Assembly (NCBI GenBank): GCA_016200205.1
Contig: JACQFF010000245.1
Coordinates: 1 to 51,215 of the forward strand
Length of the DNA: 51,215 bases
Source: Planctomycetia bacterium
GTDB taxonomy: Bacteria > Planctomycetota > Planctomycetia > Pirellulales > PALSA-1355
Direction of reading: 5' to 3'
Program-made: the position numbers and the translations under genes
In this document: positions 35,195 to 43,304 of the stretch, piece by piece
Position numbering within the stretch: position 1 is the stretch's first letter
How the letters are laid out: the number at the start of each line of letters is the position of its first letter
The notes under the pieces: generated by a model
What the model was told of the DNA's origin: nothing
Databases searched by the model: none
What the model saw: only the letters and a program-made list of their open reading frames with translations

Positions 35195-36080
35195 AGTTCT
35201 CGCGCGCATCGCCGGGCTCTCCTTGCGTGCTCGGCAAGTCGTCGAGGGCACGATCTCCGGCTTGCATCGCAGTCCTTTTCATGGGTTCAACGTCGAGTTT
35301 GCCGAGTACCGCGAATATTCTCCCGGCGACGATCTGCGCCGGCTCGATTGGCGCGTGCTGGGCCGCACCGACCGTTTCTACGTCAAGCAATATGAAGAAG
35401 AGAGCAACCTGCGGGCCACGCTGGTATTGGACTGTAGTGCCTCGATGCGCTACGGCTCGGGGCCGCTCAACAAGTTTCAATATGCCGCCACGGCCGCCGC
35501 GTCGTTGGCTACGCTGCTGGTCGAGCAGCAAGACCCGGTCGGCTTGGCGCTTTTCGACAAAGAAGCCCGCGAGATTTTGCGTCCCGCGGCCACGCAGGCC
35601 CAATTGGCGCGGATTATCGGCCTGTTGGAAAGCGCCCAGCCCAATCGCGAGACCGAGCTGGGCAGCGTGCTCGAAACACTCAGCAGCCAAGCTAAACAGC
35701 GCGGAATGACGATTGTCATTTCCGATTTGTTGACTGATTTGGATGCTTTCTACGACGGCTTGCGACGGCTGCAGTATCGAGGGCACGAGATCCTGGTGCT
35801 GCACGTGCTCGATCCGGACGAATTGGAACTACCGTTCAACGACCTGGTCATGTTTCGCGACATCGAGGGACAGGAAGAATTGCTCGCCGAACCCTGGGCG
35901 TTCCGCAAGGCGTATCAGGCCGCCATGGCGCAGTTTTTGGACGAAGTGCGCGGGAGTTGCGGCAAGCGTGGAATCGAATACCTGCTGCTCCGCACCGATC
36001 AGCCGTTGGCCGACGCCCTGAGCCATTATTTGCACTCCCGCGAGCGGCGGCGGCATTTGAATTACAAGGGACGGCGGTAG
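35163..36080 (+). CDS. DUF58 / VWA-like protein
   Basis: A 305-residue cytoplasmic DUF58 protein. The DUF58 signature YSPGDDLRRLDWRVLGRTDRFYVK lies at about 52-75, followed by a VWA-like metal site LDCSASM (Asp90, Ser92, Ser94) and VISDLLTDLDAF. It begins inside moxR (32-base overlap), and its conserved N-terminus (DPEVLARIAGLSLRARQVVEGTIS) confirms this start. DUF58 proteins are standard MoxR partners. It probably links the ATPase to membrane VWA proteins encoded downstream; the mechanism is not established. Confidence 0.95.
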   Translation: MATSPRYSDPEVLARIAGLSLRARQVVEGTISGLHRSPFHGFNVEFAEYREYSPGDDLRRLDWRVLGRTDRFYVKQYEEESNLRATLVLDCSASMRYGSGPLNKFQYAATAAASLATLLVEQQDPVGLALFDKEAREILRPAATQAQLARIIGLLESAQPNRETELGSVLETLSSQAKQRGMTIVISDLLTDLDAFYDGLRRLQYRGHEILVLHVLDPDELELPFNDLVMFRDIEGQEELLAEPWAFRKAYQAAMAQFLDEVRGSCGKRGIEYLLLRTDQPLADALSHYLHSRERRRHLNYKGRR

Positions 36081-36106
36081 TCTTTTAACCTCGACAGCAA
36101 GGGCCG

Positions 36107-38290
36107 ATGGACACTCTCAGTTTTCTCAATTCGCCGCTCTTGTGGGGTTTGGCGGCCGCGTCGATTCCGGTCCTGATCCATTTATTCTACCGGCGTCAGT
36201 ATCGCCGCATCGAATGGGCGCCGATGCGCTATCTCAAACTTTCCGTGCAGCGCAATCGCCAGCGGATCCGCATCGAACAGATCTTGCTACTATTGTTGCG
36301 CACCTTGGCCGTACTGTTGTTGTTTTTTCTCGTCGCCCGGCCGGTGATGCATGCCGAAGGGATTTCGCGCCTGTTGGGCGGCAGCAGCCGCGTGAACCGG
36401 ATCGTCTTGCTCGACGATTCGCTCAGCATGGGTTTTGCCGAAGAGGGCAAAACGGCGCTGACGCGAGGTCAGGAGGTTCTGGTCGAATTGCTTGCCACCT
36501 TCGGGCCCAAAGACCGCTTAACTCTGGTGCTCGCCTCCCAGCCCAAGCAGCCGCTGGTGCGTGAAATCGAGTTGGACGACATCGACCAGACCGTACAAGT
36601 GGTGCGCGACGTGCAGCCTTCTGAAGTCTTCGGGGCCTGGGAGCCGATTGTCGAGGCCATCGACGCGCTGCTCGCCAGCGGGTCGTATCCGCTCCACGAA
36701 GTGACCTTGATTACCGATTTGCGCCGGGCCGGCTGGGCAGCTCAACTGGGCGAGGTGGCTACTCGCTGGGCCGGCGAGCGAGTGCGGCTGCGGGTGTTCG
36801 ACGTCGGAGCTGCGCAAACCGCCAATGTGGCGCTGTTGAGTTTGGAACAAGTGGACCGCCTGGCGCTGGCCGCCACGCCGACGCGGTGCGAAGCGCAGGT
36901 GCGCAATGACACCGGCGGCGAGCTGGCCGGCTTGGAAGCCAATTTCATCGTCGACGGCAAACCGAGTCTCGTGCGTCTGCCGACGCTTGCTGTCGGCGAA
37001 ACCGCCAAAGTGCCCTTGATCGCCACCTTTCAAGAGGCCGGCGCACACTACGTGGGATTCGAACTACCGAACGATGCTCTGCCGGGCGACAACACTCGGT
37101 CTGTCGTGGTCGATGTGCAACAGAGCGTCGACATGCTGTTGGTCGACGGCGAACCTTCAAGCGATCCATTGGGCGGCGAGACTGATTTTCTGGCCCTGGC
37201 CCTCTCGCTCGGCGGCGACGAGGCCGAGGCGTTTCGCGTCGAAGTCATGACCGATTCCGAATGGGCCTCTACGCCGCTCGCGCGGCCCGACTTGCTCGTG
37301 CTGGCCAATGTCGCGCATCTCGGCGCCGATCAGGTCGACGCCTTACAGCGCTTGGTCGAAGCGGGCACGGGCTTGATGGTCTTTGTCGGCGACCAGATCG
37401 ACCCCGACAATTACAACCAACTGCTGTTCAGAGGTGGCAGCGGCTTACTGCCCGCCGCCTTGGAAAGCATTTCCGATAGCGAGTCGGCGGGTGTGCTGGT
37501 CGAACCGGCCGAGGGCTCCCCGCTGGAGGCTTTGGGCCAGTTGAGCCCGGCGGCGCTGCAGCGATTCAAGATCCATAAGACGTACGAACTGCGAATGCCG
37601 GCGGGCGAGGTCGAAGGCGTCCGCGTGTTGGCGCGCTGGAACAACACGGCGGCTGCTCCGGCGGTCGTGCAGAAGATTTTTGGTAGCGGCCAGGTGCTGT
37701 TGTGGACCACGGCTGCCGATCGCAGTTGGAGCGACTGGCCGACCGATTCGAGCTACGTGTTGGCGGTCCGCGAAGCCGCCCGCGCCATCGCCCGATCTAG
37801 CGCGACCCTCCATCGCTTCACCGCCGGGGATGCGCTGCGAGTTGACTTGCCGCAAACGCATCAGATCACCGCGCCGAACATCGAAGTGCCTGGCGGCAAA
37901 GAGCCCAAACCGCTGGTCTTGGCCGGCGCTGAACCTGCTGATGGAAAAGAGGCCGCCGCGAAGGCAGAGTCAGCGAGAGCATTGACCTATGCGGACACGC
38001 GCCGCGCGGGAGTCTACAAGATGTCGTGGCGCGACTCGGTCGCCGGCGCCATGATGGAACTGTTCGCCGTGAATCCCGATCGGCGTGAAAGCGAGCTGGC
38101 AAGGTTTTCGCCGGAAGAGTTCAAGCAGTTGTGGGGAGCGATCGAGCCGGAAGTCATTGCCGTCGGATCGGGCGGGGACACTTCATTGGCGGTTCGCGGC
38201 CAGGAAATCTGGCGCACACTGGCAACGGGTTTATTGGGTTTGTTGATTGTCGAAGCCTGCTTTGCCCGCTGGGCCGGCAGACAACGCTAA
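36107..38290 (+). CDS. BatA-type VWA membrane protein with GAT-like domain
   Basis: A 727-residue membrane protein. The N-terminus is the BatA/aerotolerance-type element LWGLAAASIPVLIHLFYRRQYRRIEW, then a second helix (about 57-78). The VWA domain has a MIDAS start LLDDSLSMG (Asp103, Ser105, Ser107) and VTLITDLRRAG later. A CARDB-like beta region follows (VRNDTGGELAGLEANFIVDGKP), then a Rossmann-like segment (VDMLLVDGEPSSD; PDLLVLANVAHLGADQVDALQRLV) that resembles class I glutamine amidotransferase folds without a visible catalytic cysteine. A last helix sits at the C-terminus (TGLLGLLIVEACFARWAG). It follows DUF58 by 26 bases. Probably a membrane-anchored partner of MoxR. Confidence 0.9.
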   Translation: MDTLSFLNSPLLWGLAAASIPVLIHLFYRRQYRRIEWAPMRYLKLSVQRNRQRIRIEQILLLLLRTLAVLLLFFLVARPVMHAEGISRLLGGSSRVNRIVLLDDSLSMGFAEEGKTALTRGQEVLVELLATFGPKDRLTLVLASQPKQPLVREIELDDIDQTVQVVRDVQPSEVFGAWEPIVEAIDALLASGSYPLHEVTLITDLRRAGWAAQLGEVATRWAGERVRLRVFDVGAAQTANVALLSLEQVDRLALAATPTRCEAQVRNDTGGELAGLEANFIVDGKPSLVRLPTLAVGETAKVPLIATFQEAGAHYVGFELPNDALPGDNTRSVVVDVQQSVDMLLVDGEPSSDPLGGETDFLALALSLGGDEAEAFRVEVMTDSEWASTPLARPDLLVLANVAHLGADQVDALQRLVEAGTGLMVFVGDQIDPDNYNQLLFRGGSGLLPAALESISDSESAGVLVEPAEGSPLEALGQLSPAALQRFKIHKTYELRMPAGEVEGVRVLARWNNTAAAPAVVQKIFGSGQVLLWTTAADRSWSDWPTDSSYVLAVREAARAIARSSATLHRFTAGDALRVDLPQTHQITAPNIEVPGGKEPKPLVLAGAEPADGKEAAAKAESARALTYADTRRAGVYKMSWRDSVAGAMMELFAVNPDRRESELARFSPEEFKQLWGAIEPEVIAVGSGGDTSLAVRGQEIWRTLATGLLGLLIVEACFARWAGRQR

Positions 38291-38371
38291 TCGAGGGAAG
38301 GGCAAGTATTGAGTCTCTGTCTCGACGGGAGAGCGGATTGTGACGACGCAACATAACTTTTGGACTGAACG

Positions 38372-40810
38372 ATGAGCGAGTTTGTGAGCTGGTTATTGGG
38401 TTTGAAGCAAGTCCCCGACTGGGCGTCGGGAGGCTCGTGGCAAATTCAATTCCACTCCTTGCCGCAAGGTTTGTGGGCCGTCGGCTACGTGGCATTGGCG
38501 CTCTTAGGCGTTGTCGGCGTCTGGTACTTGTATCGCACCGAACTAAACAAGGTGCGGCTTAGCATCCGCCTTTTGCTCGTGACCTTGCGCTGCCTGGTGC
38601 TGACCTGCGTCGCGCTCATGCTCTTGGAATTGGTGCTGGTCGTCACGAAACGAGAATCGATTCCTTCGCATTTGCTCGTGCTGATCGACACCTCCGAAAG
38701 CATGGGCCTGAACGATCCCTACGCCGAAAACGACGCGCTGCGACGAACGGCCAGTAGATTGGGCTACGAAAACGTGGCAGAGATGCGCAAGCAAAACCGG
38801 CTCGATGTTGCCCAGCGGGCCCTCTCGGGAGTGCTCGCTGAACTGGCGCGCGACCGGGAAGTGTCGCTCTACGGCTTTGCACATCAGGAAGTCTCGCTTT
38901 CGGAAGAGGAGATAAAGTCCGCCCAGGCCAAGGGCACCCAAACCGCCATCGGCGACGCGCTGACAAGTGCGCTGGCCGAGCATCGAGGGCAACCGCTGGC
39001 GGGCGTTCTGCTGTTGAGCGACGGCCAGTCGAATGCCGGTGAGGACCCGCGTAAAGTGGCCGAGCAGGCCGGCAAGCAAGGCGTGCCGATCGTGGCTTTG
39101 GCGGTCGGCACCGACGAGGGTCCGAGCAACGCGCGGCTGGCCGCGATTGAAGCCGACCCCGTGGTCTTCGTCCGCGATACGACCGAAGTGGCCGTATTGA
39201 TCGAGGCCCACGGCATGCAAGGCCGCACCGGATTGGTCACGCTCGAAAAGCGGCAGGAGGCAGGCTGGAGCGAAGTGGGCCGCGAGGAAGTCACCTTCGG
39301 CGAAGAAACGGCATCCCGACGGCTCTCTTTCAAGCTCACGCCCGAAACGGTCGGCGAAATCGAGCTTCGCGCACACGTTTCCGACCTCGGCGCCGAATTG
39401 ACCGAGGCCGACAACTTTGCCACCCACTCGATGAAAATCGTTCGCCAGCAGATCCGCGTGCTGCTCATCGCCGGAGCGCCGTCGCCCGAAGTCCAATTCC
39501 TTCGTAACGCCCTGGTGCGCGATGCGGGCCTGGAGTTCGCCTGCTGGTTGCAAACGGCCGGCCAAGGTTATGAACAGGTGGGCACTCGCCCCATTCGCCG
39601 CTTGCCGATCAATCGCCAGGAACTCGAGCAATATGACGTTGTGATTCTGTTCGATCCCGACATGCGCGCTTTGGGCACGGCGTGGTCCGATCTGCTCAGC
39701 CAGTTCGTGGGCACGGCCGGCGGAGGATTGGTGTACGTGGCCGGAGAGATGCATACCCGCGGTCTGTTCGACGGCTTGTCGCCGGAGGAAGGCGAATCGA
39801 GCGGCCAATCGATCGACAATAGCTGGCTGCGGGTATTGCCGGTCACGGCCGACCCGGGGCTCTACCGGTCGAATGCCGAAGTGGCGTTGGGAACGCGCGA
39901 GCCGTTCAATTTGGAACTGACGCCCGAGGGCTCCGCCGATCAGATCTTTCAATTCGATCCCGATCCCGCTCGCAATCGCGAAGTTTTGGCCAGCCTGCCG
40001 GGCATGTATTGGCATTTTCCCGTGACGCGGGCCAAGCCCGCCGCGACGGTGCTGGCGCGCCACGGCGATCCGCGGATGCGCAATTCGTTTGGCCGCCACG
40101 TGCTCTTGGCCATACACCGCTACGGACCGGGCCGCACCGTTTTTCTGTCCTTCGACAGCACCTATCGCTGGCGCTATTTGCACGAAGAGTATTTTGACGG
40201 CTTTTGGGCTCGCTTGATCGATCGAGTCGGTCGCGGCAAGGCTTTGGGTGGCCGCTATCCGTTCACGCTCGGCGCCGATAAAAACGTCTATCGCACGGGC
40301 GACCGCGTGATGATTCGCGCCAAAGCCATCGATGCCAGCGAGGGTGTTGGGGCGGTCGCCGATTTGCGGGGTGAAATCGAACTTGCCGGGCAGCCTCCAA
40401 CGCCACTGGAGATGGAGCCGGTGGCCGATCAGCCGGGGAATGCCGAGGCCTCGTTCACCGCCAACGAAGCGGGCACCTACAGCGTGCGGGTTCTGCCCGG
40501 CAACATCAACGCCGGAGGCGATCCGGCCGTGCGGCCCGCCACGTTGAACTTTCGCGTCGAAACGGCCCACAATGAGTTGGACCGCCCCAAGCTCGATCGG
40601 GCCCTGCTCGAAGACGTCGCCCGCTCAAGCGGCGGCAGCGTGGTCGGCATCGAGAATTATCAGCAGATTCCCGCCGCATTCAAAATCAAACAAGTGGCCC
40701 GTTCGTTGGAATATCGTGACGAGTTGTGGGACGCGCCGATCATCTTCGGCAGCCTAATGTGTTTTTTGACGTTGGAGTGGTTGTTGCGAAAGCGCTCGCG
40801 GATGGCATAA
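38372..40810 (+). CDS. Large VWA membrane protein with GAT-like domain
   Basis: An 812-residue membrane protein. Two N-terminal helices lie at about 35-54 and 68-90. The VWA domain has a complete MIDAS: LIDTSESMG (Asp106, Ser108, Ser110), Thr191 in GTQTAIGD and Asp217 in LLSDGQS. A beta region follows, then a Rossmann/glutamine-amidotransferase-like part (IRVLLIAGAPSPEVQFLRNAL; YDVVILFDPDMRALG; GGGLVYVAGEMH) with no obvious catalytic Cys-His pair. A beta-rich stretch and one last helix (FGSLMCFLTLEWLLRKR) end it. It has the same plan as the 36,107 protein but is longer. Such proteins occur in MoxR clusters; function unresolved. Confidence 0.9.
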   Translation: MSEFVSWLLGLKQVPDWASGGSWQIQFHSLPQGLWAVGYVALALLGVVGVWYLYRTELNKVRLSIRLLLVTLRCLVLTCVALMLLELVLVVTKRESIPSHLLVLIDTSESMGLNDPYAENDALRRTASRLGYENVAEMRKQNRLDVAQRALSGVLAELARDREVSLYGFAHQEVSLSEEEIKSAQAKGTQTAIGDALTSALAEHRGQPLAGVLLLSDGQSNAGEDPRKVAEQAGKQGVPIVALAVGTDEGPSNARLAAIEADPVVFVRDTTEVAVLIEAHGMQGRTGLVTLEKRQEAGWSEVGREEVTFGEETASRRLSFKLTPETVGEIELRAHVSDLGAELTEADNFATHSMKIVRQQIRVLLIAGAPSPEVQFLRNALVRDAGLEFACWLQTAGQGYEQVGTRPIRRLPINRQELEQYDVVILFDPDMRALGTAWSDLLSQFVGTAGGGLVYVAGEMHTRGLFDGLSPEEGESSGQSIDNSWLRVLPVTADPGLYRSNAEVALGTREPFNLELTPEGSADQIFQFDPDPARNREVLASLPGMYWHFPVTRAKPAATVLARHGDPRMRNSFGRHVLLAIHRYGPGRTVFLSFDSTYRWRYLHEEYFDGFWARLIDRVGRGKALGGRYPFTLGADKNVYRTGDRVMIRAKAIDASEGVGAVADLRGEIELAGQPPTPLEMEPVADQPGNAEASFTANEAGTYSVRVLPGNINAGGDPAVRPATLNFRVETAHNELDRPKLDRALLEDVARSSGGSVVGIENYQQIPAAFKIKQVARSLEYRDELWDAPIIFGSLMCFLTLEWLLRKRSRMA

Positions 40811-40842
40811 CGGGTGATTGAAAGCATGAATCAACGTAGCAG

Positions 40843-40915
40843 CCGCGTGTCACTGGCTCCGCCAGTGCAAAAACTGGATGAGTTTCCAAGCACTGGCGGA
40901 GCCAGTGGCACACGG
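40843..40915. repeat. Compound palindromic repeat between operon genes
   Basis: The arms at 40843-40868 (CCGCGTGTCACTGGCTCC, then GCCAGTGC) and 40890-40915 are near-perfect reverse complements. Each arm is itself a hairpin, CACTGGC-TCC-GCCAGTG and its counterpart. The 21-base centre (AAAAACTGGATGAGTTTCC) is also partly palindromic. It fills most of the 134-bp gap between the 38,372 and 40,945 genes. It is like dispersed REP/MITE elements in GC-rich genomes. In mRNA it would fold strongly, so it may affect expression of the second half of the operon. Confidence 0.8.
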
Positions 40916-40944
40916 ACAGGACGACTTCGGATCAGCGACAACAT

Positions 40945-43164
40945 ATGAGCACCACGCTGGAACCAGATACGGCAAAGATTCCCGACCCGCTCCGCAACGC
41001 GCGGCGCGAGGTGCTGCGTCGACTGATCGATGTCCGGTGGCGTTTGCGGAGCCATTTGCTGGTCGAGGGGCTGTTTTGGACGACGAGCGGCGTCATGCTG
41101 ACCGCCGGCGCGAGCTTGGCGCTCGACTGGCTGCTCAGGTTTAACTTGCCCACGCGTATGGGGATGTTGGCCATCGCGGTGGCGGCCATTTCGGTGCTGG
41201 CCGTGCGTCGGCTGGTGCGGCCCTTGCTGCTGCCGCTTGCGGATCTCGACTTGGCGGAACTGCTGGACCGCCGCTGTCCGGGCGTGGGCCAACAGATATC
41301 GAACGTGCTGCAATTACCCGATTTGCTGGCATCGGAGCGCTACGCGTCGCCCAGCATGGTGCATGCCGCGGTTATCGAGTGCGCCGAGGCGCTAGAGGGC
41401 GTGGATTTGACCGCGACCTTGAACGCCGAGCGGCGGCGCAAGCTGCTGGCCGTCTGCGGCACATGGGTGCTGCTGGCGATTGGGTTTTACGCGCTCTGGC
41501 CCGCCACGGCCGAGCTCTGGGCCCGCCGCTGGTTTGCCGGCTCCGATTTGCGCTGGCCGCAAACGACTTATCTCAGCGTGGTGGGTCTCGAGAACGAAAC
41601 GAAACTTCTCGTGCCGCGTGGCGAGATGTCGCTGTTGCAGATTAGCGCGCGGCCGGAGTTTGTCGAGGACGCCGATCGTTGGCGACTCGCGGGCCGGGGC
41701 GAGCCGCTGGTGGTCGAAGCGGCCGCGGCGCCCCAAAGCGAACCGCCCGAGAAAGTCAGCATTGCACTGACGCTCGGCGATGGCTCGCAAAAGCGCGGCA
41801 ACGCCACTCAATTTGACGACGCCAATTTCCGCTACGAGCTTCCTCCGCTGGCGGAATCGGCGCAGTTGCGCATTACCGGCGGCGACGATTGGTTTGGCCC
41901 AATCACGATCGAGCCCATCGAACGGCCCACCGTGGCGAGTTTGGAAATCGTCGCCCGCCGGCCGGGAAGCGGCGAAGAGCAAATCGAGAAAGTCGGCGAG
42001 GGGACCGGGCAGTTGCTGTTTTTGCCCGAGACGCAATTGGAACTGCGACTGGCGGCCAAGGACCCGCTCGAATCGGCCGAGGTCTCGGACAAAGGAATGC
42101 CCGTGGCCGGCTGGCAAAGAGCCGATGAGCGCAGGTATATGCTTCGCTGGACCATGAAGGAGTCGCTGGCGCTGGAGTTTCGCCTGCGAAGCCGGCATGG
42201 CGGCTTGAGTTCGAAGCCTTATTTCCTGGCGATCGGTTTGCTCAAGGATCGGGAGCCGCGTGTCACGATCCGCTCTTCGGGAGTCGGGCGGCGAATCACG
42301 CCGGTCGCCCGCATTCCATTGTCGCTCCACGCGACCGACGATTTCGGCGTGGCGGCTCTGGCTCTGGACATGGAGCGAACGGACGTTCGCGACGACAAGC
42401 CGCACGTGGATACCAAACGTGTGGACGTCGAAGATGCCGCGGCAGTTGCGACGCAAGCGCGAACCGACTTGGAACTGGCGTACGACTTGGAGCTGCGCGA
42501 GCGGGGCCTCGCGCCGGGCAATCTGCTCAAATTGCGCGGCGCGGCCATCGACGCCTGCGCCTTGGGGGCCCAGGCGGGCAACTCGCGATGGCTCGCGTTT
42601 CAGATCGTGACCTCGGACGAATTGTTCTACGAAATTCTCACCCGTCAGCGCGAACAGCGGGCCAGGTTCGCCGCCTCCCTGGACAACGTCAAAGCGATCT
42701 CAAAAAGCCTGCTCAGTCTGGAGAAGCCCGAAGAAGCGGTTGGCCTCGCCCGCACGCAACAGGTGGTCAATCGCCAGGTTTGGCAAGTCGCCAATCAGAT
42801 CGATGCCTCGCTTATGGAAATGACGCTCAACGACTTGGGTAATCCGCAAGCCCGCGAAATTCTCCAAATCGCGATCATCACGCCGCTGCGGACGCTACAC
42901 GGCGATCTCTTGGCGCGGTTGCGCGCGGGGCTCGACAATCTGGCCGCACAGCCGACCGTTTCCGAAGAGCGCCGCGGCGAGACCCAAGCGATCGCCGACC
43001 AGGCGATTCAAGTCATGCAAACCATCCTCACGCAAATGGCGCAGTGGGAAAGCTTCGTCGACGTGGTCAACCAACTAAAACGGATCATCCAGCGGCAAGA
43101 CCAGGTATTGAAATCGACTGAAGAAATCGAAAAGACGCGCACCAAGGAACTATTTGACGAGTAA
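40945..43164 (+). CDS. Large membrane-anchored protein of the MoxR cluster, DUF4175-like
   Basis: A 739-residue protein with three hydrophobic segments in the first 200 residues (about 45-67, 72-92 and 173-190), then a large soluble part. The N-terminus with DLAELLDRRCPGVGQQISNVLQL resembles DUF4175-like proteins; this is a tentative match. Beta-rich segments (about 225-480) are followed by a helical end: REQRARFAASLDNVKAISKSLLSLEKPEEA and a C-terminal coiled region ending RQDQVLKSTEEIEKTR. Its start has no strong ribosome-binding site and lies just after a palindromic repeat. Probably part of the membrane complex served by MoxR, by position. No enzymatic motif seen. Confidence 0.8.
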   Translation: MSTTLEPDTAKIPDPLRNARREVLRRLIDVRWRLRSHLLVEGLFWTTSGVMLTAGASLALDWLLRFNLPTRMGMLAIAVAAISVLAVRRLVRPLLLPLADLDLAELLDRRCPGVGQQISNVLQLPDLLASERYASPSMVHAAVIECAEALEGVDLTATLNAERRRKLLAVCGTWVLLAIGFYALWPATAELWARRWFAGSDLRWPQTTYLSVVGLENETKLLVPRGEMSLLQISARPEFVEDADRWRLAGRGEPLVVEAAAAPQSEPPEKVSIALTLGDGSQKRGNATQFDDANFRYELPPLAESAQLRITGGDDWFGPITIEPIERPTVASLEIVARRPGSGEEQIEKVGEGTGQLLFLPETQLELRLAAKDPLESAEVSDKGMPVAGWQRADERRYMLRWTMKESLALEFRLRSRHGGLSSKPYFLAIGLLKDREPRVTIRSSGVGRRITPVARIPLSLHATDDFGVAALALDMERTDVRDDKPHVDTKRVDVEDAAAVATQARTDLELAYDLELRERGLAPGNLLKLRGAAIDACALGAQAGNSRWLAFQIVTSDELFYEILTRQREQRARFAASLDNVKAISKSLLSLEKPEEAVGLARTQQVVNRQVWQVANQIDASLMEMTLNDLGNPQAREILQIAIITPLRTLHGDLLARLRAGLDNLAAQPTVSEERRGETQAIADQAIQVMQTILTQMAQWESFVDVVNQLKRIIQRQDQVLKSTEEIEKTRTKELFDE

Positions 43165-43211
43165 CTTCCAGGCGTCGGGCGAGCTTGGCTGGCGCGGGTG
43201 CCAGTGTTTTC

Positions 43212-43240
43212 TTGACTCTCGCCCCAACTTGACCTACAAA
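43212..43240 (+). promoter_or_regulatory. Candidate internal promoter
   Basis: TTGACT (43212-43217) and TACAAA (43235-43240) are separated by 17 bases in the 140-bp gap before the coiled-coil gene. The -35 matches five of six consensus bases, the -10 four. Immediately upstream of the ribosome-binding site is a perfect hairpin, ATTCCT-TTT-AGGAAT (43278-43292). This could allow the 43,305 to 48,990 genes to be expressed apart from the MoxR core. Confidence 0.35.
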
Positions 43241-43304
43241 GGGGGTGAACGGGCGCGGGACAGCGGCACGAACATCAATTCCTTTTAGGAATGGAGAAAT
43301 CGCA

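Noticed and set aside
38543-40570. Minus-strand open frame of 675 codons opposite the VWA gene
   Set aside because: The plus strand has a complete MIDAS and membrane helices; the reverse frame is a shadow.
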